From contig CANXME010002579.1 in assembly GCA_948144175.1 (NCBI GenBank), positions 1,920,001-1,984,000 of the forward strand: DNA of 64,000 nucleotides. The letters run 5' to 3'. How positions within the stretch are numbered: the stretch's first letter is position 1; each line of letters begins with the position of its first letter. Below the pieces are notes generated by a model. It searched no databases and was not told the origin of the DNA. It saw only the letters and a program-made list of their open reading frames with translations. Below are positions 58,701-64,000 of the stretch, in pieces. The DNA is from Closterium sp. NIES-65 (taxonomy: Eukaryota; Streptophyta; Zygnematophyceae; Desmidiales; Closteriaceae). The translations under genes were made by a program, and so were the position numbers.

Positions 58701-61700
58701 CCAATAGACTAGTTTGTCCAACCGGTCCATCGGACCAACAGGCCAGTTGGTCCAACCAGTCCATCGGACAAACAAGCAAGTTGGTCCTACCGGTCCATCG
58801 AACAACCACGCTAGGTGGTTCCACCGGTCCATCAAACCGACAGGCCAGTTGGTCCAACTGGTCCATGGGACCAACTGACCAATCAGTCCAACCTGTGCAT
58901 TGGACCAACAGGCCAGTTGGTCCAACCGGTCCATCGGAGCAACGGGCCAGTTGGTCAAACCGGTCCATCGGACCAACAAGCTAGTTGGTCCAACCGGTCC
59001 ATGGGACGAACAGACCAATTGGTTCAAGTTGTGCATTAGACCAACAGGCCAGTTGGTCCAACCGGTCGATGGGACCAAAAGGCCAGATGGTCCAACCGGT
59101 CCATAGGACCAACAAGCCATTTGGTCCAACCGGTGCATCGGACCAATATGCCAGTTGGTCCAACCAGTCCATCGGAACAACAGGCCAGTTGGTCCAACCA
59201 GTCCATCGGAGCAACAGGCCAGTTGGTCCAACCGGTCCATCGAGCCAGCAGTCTAGTTGGTCCGCTGGTCCATCGGACCAACTGGCCAGGTGGGCAAGCC
59301 GGTCCGTTGGACCATCAGGCCAGATGGTCCAGCCGGTCCATTGGACCATCAAGCGAGGAGGTCCAGCCGGTCCATTGGACCAACAGGCTAGGTGGTCTAG
59401 CCGGTCAATTAGAAAAAAGTCCAGATGATCTTGCCTGTCCATTGGACGAAAAGTCCAGGTGGGCCAGCCGGTCCATTGGACCAACAGGCAAGTTGGTCTA
59501 GCTGGACCGTTGGACCATCAGGCCAGATGGTCCAGCCGATCCATTGGACCATCAGGCGAGGAGGTCCAACGGGTCCATTGGACCAACAGGCCAGGTGGTC
59601 CAGCCGGTCCATTAGACAAAAAGTCCAGGTGGTCCAGCCTGTCCATTGGACCAAAAGTCCAGGTGGGCCAGCAGGTCCATTGGACCAACAAGCCAGGTGG
59701 TCCAGCCAGTCCTTCGAAGCAACACGCTAGTTGGTCAAACCGGTCCATCCCACCAACAGAGTAGTTGGTCCAAGCGGTCCATCGAACCAACAGACCAGTT
59801 GGTTTAACCGTTCCATGGGACCAACAGGCCATTTGGTCCAACCTGTCTATCGGTCCAACAGGCTAGTTGGTCCAACTGATCCATGGGATGAATAGACTAG
59901 TTTGTCCAACCGGTCCATCGGACCAACAGGCCAGTTGGTCCAACCAGTCCATCGGACCAACAAGCAAGTTGGTCCAACCGGTCTATCGAACCAACAGGCT
60001 AGGTGGTCCCACCGGTCCATCAGACCAACAGGCCAGTTGGTCCAACCGGTCCATGGGACCAACAGACCAATCAGTCCAACCTGTGCATTGGACCAACAGG
60101 CCAGTTGGTCCAACCGGTCCATCGGAGCAACGGGCTAGTTGGTGAAACCGGTCCATCCGACCAACAGGCTAGTTGGTCCAACCGGTCCATGGGACGAACA
60201 GACCAATTGGTTCAACCTGTGCATTAGACCAACAGGCCAGTTGGTCCAACCGGTCGATGAGACCAACAGGCCAGTTCGTCAAACCGGTCCATCGGACCAA
60301 CAAGCCATTCTGTCCAACCGGTGCATCGGACCAATAGGCCAGTTGGTCCATTCGACAAACAAGCTAGGTGGTCCCACCGGTCCATCAGACCAACAGGCAA
60401 GCTGGTCCAACCCGTCGATGGGACCAACAGTCAAATCGTTCCAACCTGTGCTTTGGACCAACAGGCCAATTGGTCCAACCAATCCATCGGAACAACAGAC
60501 TAATTGGTCCAACCGGACCATTGTATTAACAGGCCAGTTGGTCCAACCGGTCCATCGGAGCAACGGGCAAGTTGGTCAAACCGGTCCATCGGAGCAACGG
60601 GCAAGTTGGTCAAACCGGTCCATGGAACCTATAGACCAATTGGTCAAACTTGTGCATTAGACCAACAGGCCATTAGGTCCAACCGGTCGATGGGACCAAC
60701 TGGCAAGTTGGTCCAACCGGTCCATAGGTCCAACAAGCCATTTGGTCCAACCGGTGCTTCGGACCAATAGGCTAGTTGGTCCAACTGGTCCATCGAACCA
60801 ACAGGCCAGTTGGTCCAATCGGTCCATGGGACCAATAGGCTAGTTGGTCCAACCTGTGCATTGGACCAACAGGTTAGTTGGTCCAACCGGTCGATGGAAC
60901 CAACAGGCCAGTTGGTTTAACCGGTCCATGGAACCAACAGGCCAGTTGGTCGAACCGGTCCATCGAACCAAAAGGCCTGTTGGTCCAACCAGTCCATCGG
61001 ACCAACAGGCCTGTTGATCTAGCCACACCGTTGGACCATCAGGCCAGGTGGTCAAACTGGTCCTTTTGATCATCAGGCGAGGTGGTGCAGCCGGTGCATA
61101 GGACCAACAAGCCAAATGGTCCAACCGGTCCATTAGACTAAAAGTCCAGGTGGTCCAGCCTGTCCATTGGACCAAAAGTTCAGGTGGGCTAGCCGGTCCA
61201 TTGGACCAACAAGCTAGGTGGTCCAGCCGGTCCTTCGAAACAACACGCCAGTTGGTCGAACCGGTCCATCCGACCAATAGCCTAGTTGGTCCAACTGGTC
61301 CATCAGACCAACAAACCAGTTGGTTTAACCGGTCCATGGGACCAACAGGCCAGTTGGTCCAACCGGTCCATCGGACCAACACGCCAGTTAGTCCAACAGG
61401 TCCATGGGACCAACAGAACAGTTCGTTCAACCGGTCCATCGGACAAATTGGCTAGGTGGTCCCACCGGTCCATCAGACCAACAGGCCAGTTGGTCGAACT
61501 GGTCCATGGGACCAACCCGCCAGGTGGTCCAACTGGTCCATGGGACCAACATACCAATCGGTCCCACCTATGCATTAGACCAACAAGCCACTTGGTCCAA
61601 CCGGTCCATCAGACCAACAGGCTAGTTGGTCCAACCACACCATTGGACCATCAGGCCAGTTGGTCCAACCCGTCCATCGAAGCAACGGGCCAGTTGGTCG

Positions 61701-64000
61701 AACCGGTCCATCGGACCAGCAGGCCAGTTGGTCCAACCGGACCATAGGACGAATAGACCAATAAGTCGAACCTGTGCATTAGACCAACAGGCCAGTTGGT
61801 CCAACCAGTCGATGGGACCAACAGGCGAGTTCGTCAAAGCAGTCGATCGGACCAACAAGCCATTTGGTCCAACCGGTGCATCGGACCAATAGGCCTGATG
61901 GTCCAACCGGTCCATCAGACCAAGAGGCCAGTTGGTCCAACCGGCCCATCAGATCAACAGGCTAGTTGGTCCAATCGGTCCATCGGACCATCAGGCCAGT
62001 TGGTCCAACCAGTCCATCGCAGCAACAGTTGGGCCTATAGGCCCGTCGAACCAATAGGCCTGTTGGTCAAACCGGTCCATTGGACCAACAAGCCAATTGG
62101 GTCACCTCGTCCATCGGACCAACAGGCGAGTTGGTCAAACCTGTGCATTGGATCAACAGGTCCGTTGGTCCAATCGGTCCATCGAACCATCAGGCCAGTT
62201 GGTCCAACCAGTCCATCGTAGCAACAGGCCAGTTGGTCCAACCAGTCCATCGGGCCAGCAGTCCAGGTGGTCCACCTGGTCCATCGGACCAACAGGCCAG
62301 GTGGGCAAGCTGGTCCGTTGGACCTACAGGCGAGTTGGTCTAGCCGGTCCGTTGGACCAACAGGCCAGGTGGTCCAGTTGGTCCATTGGACCATCCGGCC
62401 AGGTGGTCCAGCCGGTCCATTGGATCAAGAGTCCAGGAGGTCCAGCCGTACCATTGGACCAGCAGTCCAGGTGGTCCAGCCTGTAAGTTGGACCAAAAGT
62501 CCAGAAGGGCTAGCCGGTCCATTGGACCAGCAGGCCAAGTGGTCCAACCGGTCCATTGGACAAGCAGGCCAGTTGGTCCAGCCGGTCCATTGGACCAACA
62601 GGCCAGGTGGTCCAGGCGGTCCATTGGACCAAAAGTCCAGGTGGTCCACCCTGTCCATTGGACAAAATGTCCAGGTGGTTCAGCCGGTTCATTGGACCAA
62701 CAGTCCAGGTGGTCCAGGCGGACCATTGGACCAGCAGTCCAGGTGGTCCCGCTTGTCCATTGGACCAAAAGTCCAGGTGGGCCAGGCGGTCCATTGGACC
62801 AAATGTCTAGGTGGGCCAGCCGGTCCATTGGACCATAAGGCCAGGTGGTGCAGCTAGTCCATTGGACCAACAGGTTAGTTGGTCCAGCCGGTCCATTGGA
62901 CCAATAGTCCGCGTGGTCCAGCCGGTCCATTAGACCAGCAAGTCAGGTGGTCTAGCCGGTCCATTGGACCAGCATTCCAGGTGGTCCAGCCTGTCCATTG
63001 GACCAAAAGTCCAGGTGGGCCAGCCAGTCCATTGGACCAACACGCCACGTGGAAAAGCTGATCATTGGTCCAACAGGCTAGTTGGTTCAACCGGTCCATA
63101 GGACCAAAAGGCTAGTTCGTCAAACCAGTCCATCGGACCAACAAGCCGGTTGGTCCAACCGGTGCATCGGACCAACAGACAAAAATGGTCCATATGGTCC
63201 ATCGGACCAAGAGGCCTGTTGGTCCGACCGGTCCATTGGACCAACAGGCCACTTGGTCCAGCCGGTCCATTGGACCAAAAGGCCAGGTGGTCCTGTCAAT
63301 CCATTGGACCAACAGGCCAGGTGGTCCAGTCTGTCCAATGGACCAAATTTCCAGGTGGTCCAGCCGAGCCAATGGACCAACAGTCCAGGTGGTCCAGGCG
63401 GTCCATTGGACAAATAGGCTAGATGGGCCAGCCGGTCCATTGGACCAAAAGTCTAGGTGGGCCAGCCGGTCCATTGGACCAACAGGCCAGGTGGTCCAGC
63501 CGGTCCATTGGACCAACAGGCCACTTGGTCCAACTGGTCCATTGGACCAAAAGTCCAAGTGGGCCACCCGGTCCATTGGACCAACAAGCCTGGTGGTCTG
63601 GCCGGTCCATTGGACCAACAGGCCAGTTGGTCCAGCTGGTCCATTGGACCAAAATTCCAGGTGGTCTAGCCGGTCCATTGGACCAGCGGTCCTGGTGGTC
63701 CAGCCTGTTCATTGGACCAGCACTCCAGGTGGTCCAGCCTGTCCATAGGACCAAAAGTCCAGGTGGGCCAGCCGGTCAATGGGACCAACAGGCCAGGTGG
63801 GAAAGCTGGTCAATTGGTGCAACAGGCCAGTTGGTCCAACCGGCCAATGGGACCAACTAGCCAGTTGGTCCAACCGGTCCATAGGACCAAAAGGTCAATT
63901 CGTCCACCTGGTCAATATGAGTAACAGGCCAGTTGGTCCAACCGGTGCATCGGACCAACATGCCAGTTGGTCCAACCTGTCCATCGGACCAACAGGCCAG
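55725..64000 (+). repeat. 34-bp satellite array 4 (about 243 monomers), continues past the window
   Basis: Plus-orientation monomers to the end of the window. Zones at about 56.56-57.03, 58.09-58.54, 59.28-59.72 and 62.25-63.80 kb consist of a second subfamily with GGTCCAGCC instead of GGTCCAACC, CATTGG instead of CATCGG, AGGTGG instead of AGTTGG, and frequent AAAAGTCC instead of AACAGGCC. The 34-bp length is kept. Confidence 0.97.
55970..60170 (+). repeat. Higher-order repeat of about 1.5 kb (44-45 monomers)
   Basis: Frames at 57190 and 58679 are near-identical and 1,489 bp apart; those at 56307 and 57830 are 1,523 bp apart, exactly one 34-bp monomer more. A third copy follows from 58679 to 59867 (1,188 bp), shorter by 301 bp, about nine monomers. 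A marker (GCTAGGTGGTCCC or a one-base variant) occurs at 55760, 57321, 58810 and 59998. Each copy contains the same switch from the AACC subfamily to the AGCC subfamily and back. Confidence 0.9.

Noticed and set aside
1-64000. Naming the species
   Set aside because: Retrotransposon and satellite sequence alone supports only a green-lineage eukaryote, at moderate confidence. No host gene or organelle marker is present.

Overview
The window looks like heterochromatin from a green-lineage eukaryote (plant or streptophyte alga). About 65% of it (roughly 41.5 kb, about 1,200 copies) is one 34-bp tandem satellite. Nearly all the rest is decayed Ty1/Copia LTR retrotransposon sequence. I found no host gene, tRNA, rRNA or CRISPR array. 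The plant-lineage call rests on Copia primer-binding sites matching initiator-Met tRNA (TGGTATCAGAGC) and on satellite variants concentrated at CG and CHG sites, the pattern expected from plant-type cytosine methylation. I cannot name the species.

Layout. 1-1836: 3' half of a GC-rich Copia polyprotein (family A), still open, followed by its polypurine tract and LTR-like unit (1968 to about 3448), which contains a small antisense gag fragment of another family. 3461-4745: a second family A copy, reduced to a scrap of reverse transcriptase fused to an LTR. 4877-5566: minus-strand RT/RNase H remnant of another Copia family (D), cut off where the satellite begins. 5567-11042: satellite array 1. 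11043-13857: 5' part of a family B Copia element (LTR, PBS, gag, protease), cut off by satellite. 13858-32858: satellite array 2, interrupted once by about 90 bp of other sequence. 32859-44641: a family B element on the minus strand (B3), inserted into the satellite, with a second family B element (B2, plus strand, 36976-41939) nested inside it. B2 has a perfect 5-bp target-site duplication. 44642-52986: satellite array 3, the continuation of array 2. 52987-55305: a 5'-truncated Copia family C pol pseudogene and partial LTR. 55306-64000: satellite array 4, whose first 420 bp are in the opposite orientation and which contains a roughly 1.5-kb higher-order repeat and a distinct monomer subfamily.

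The best-preserved coding pieces are the family A RT/RNase H (1-1836) and the B3 RT/RNase H (34434-35750, minus). Both keep YVDD. The other coding pieces carry stops, frameshifts or deletions. The very long reading frames inside the satellite arise because the 34-bp consensus has no stop codon in any of six frames; I do not regard them as genes.

The most interesting signals are the satellite's design (a near-perfect 22-bp palindrome plus a second hairpin in each 34-bp unit), its CG/CHG decay pattern, the polarity switch near 55.72 kb, the higher-order repeats, and the layered insertion history.
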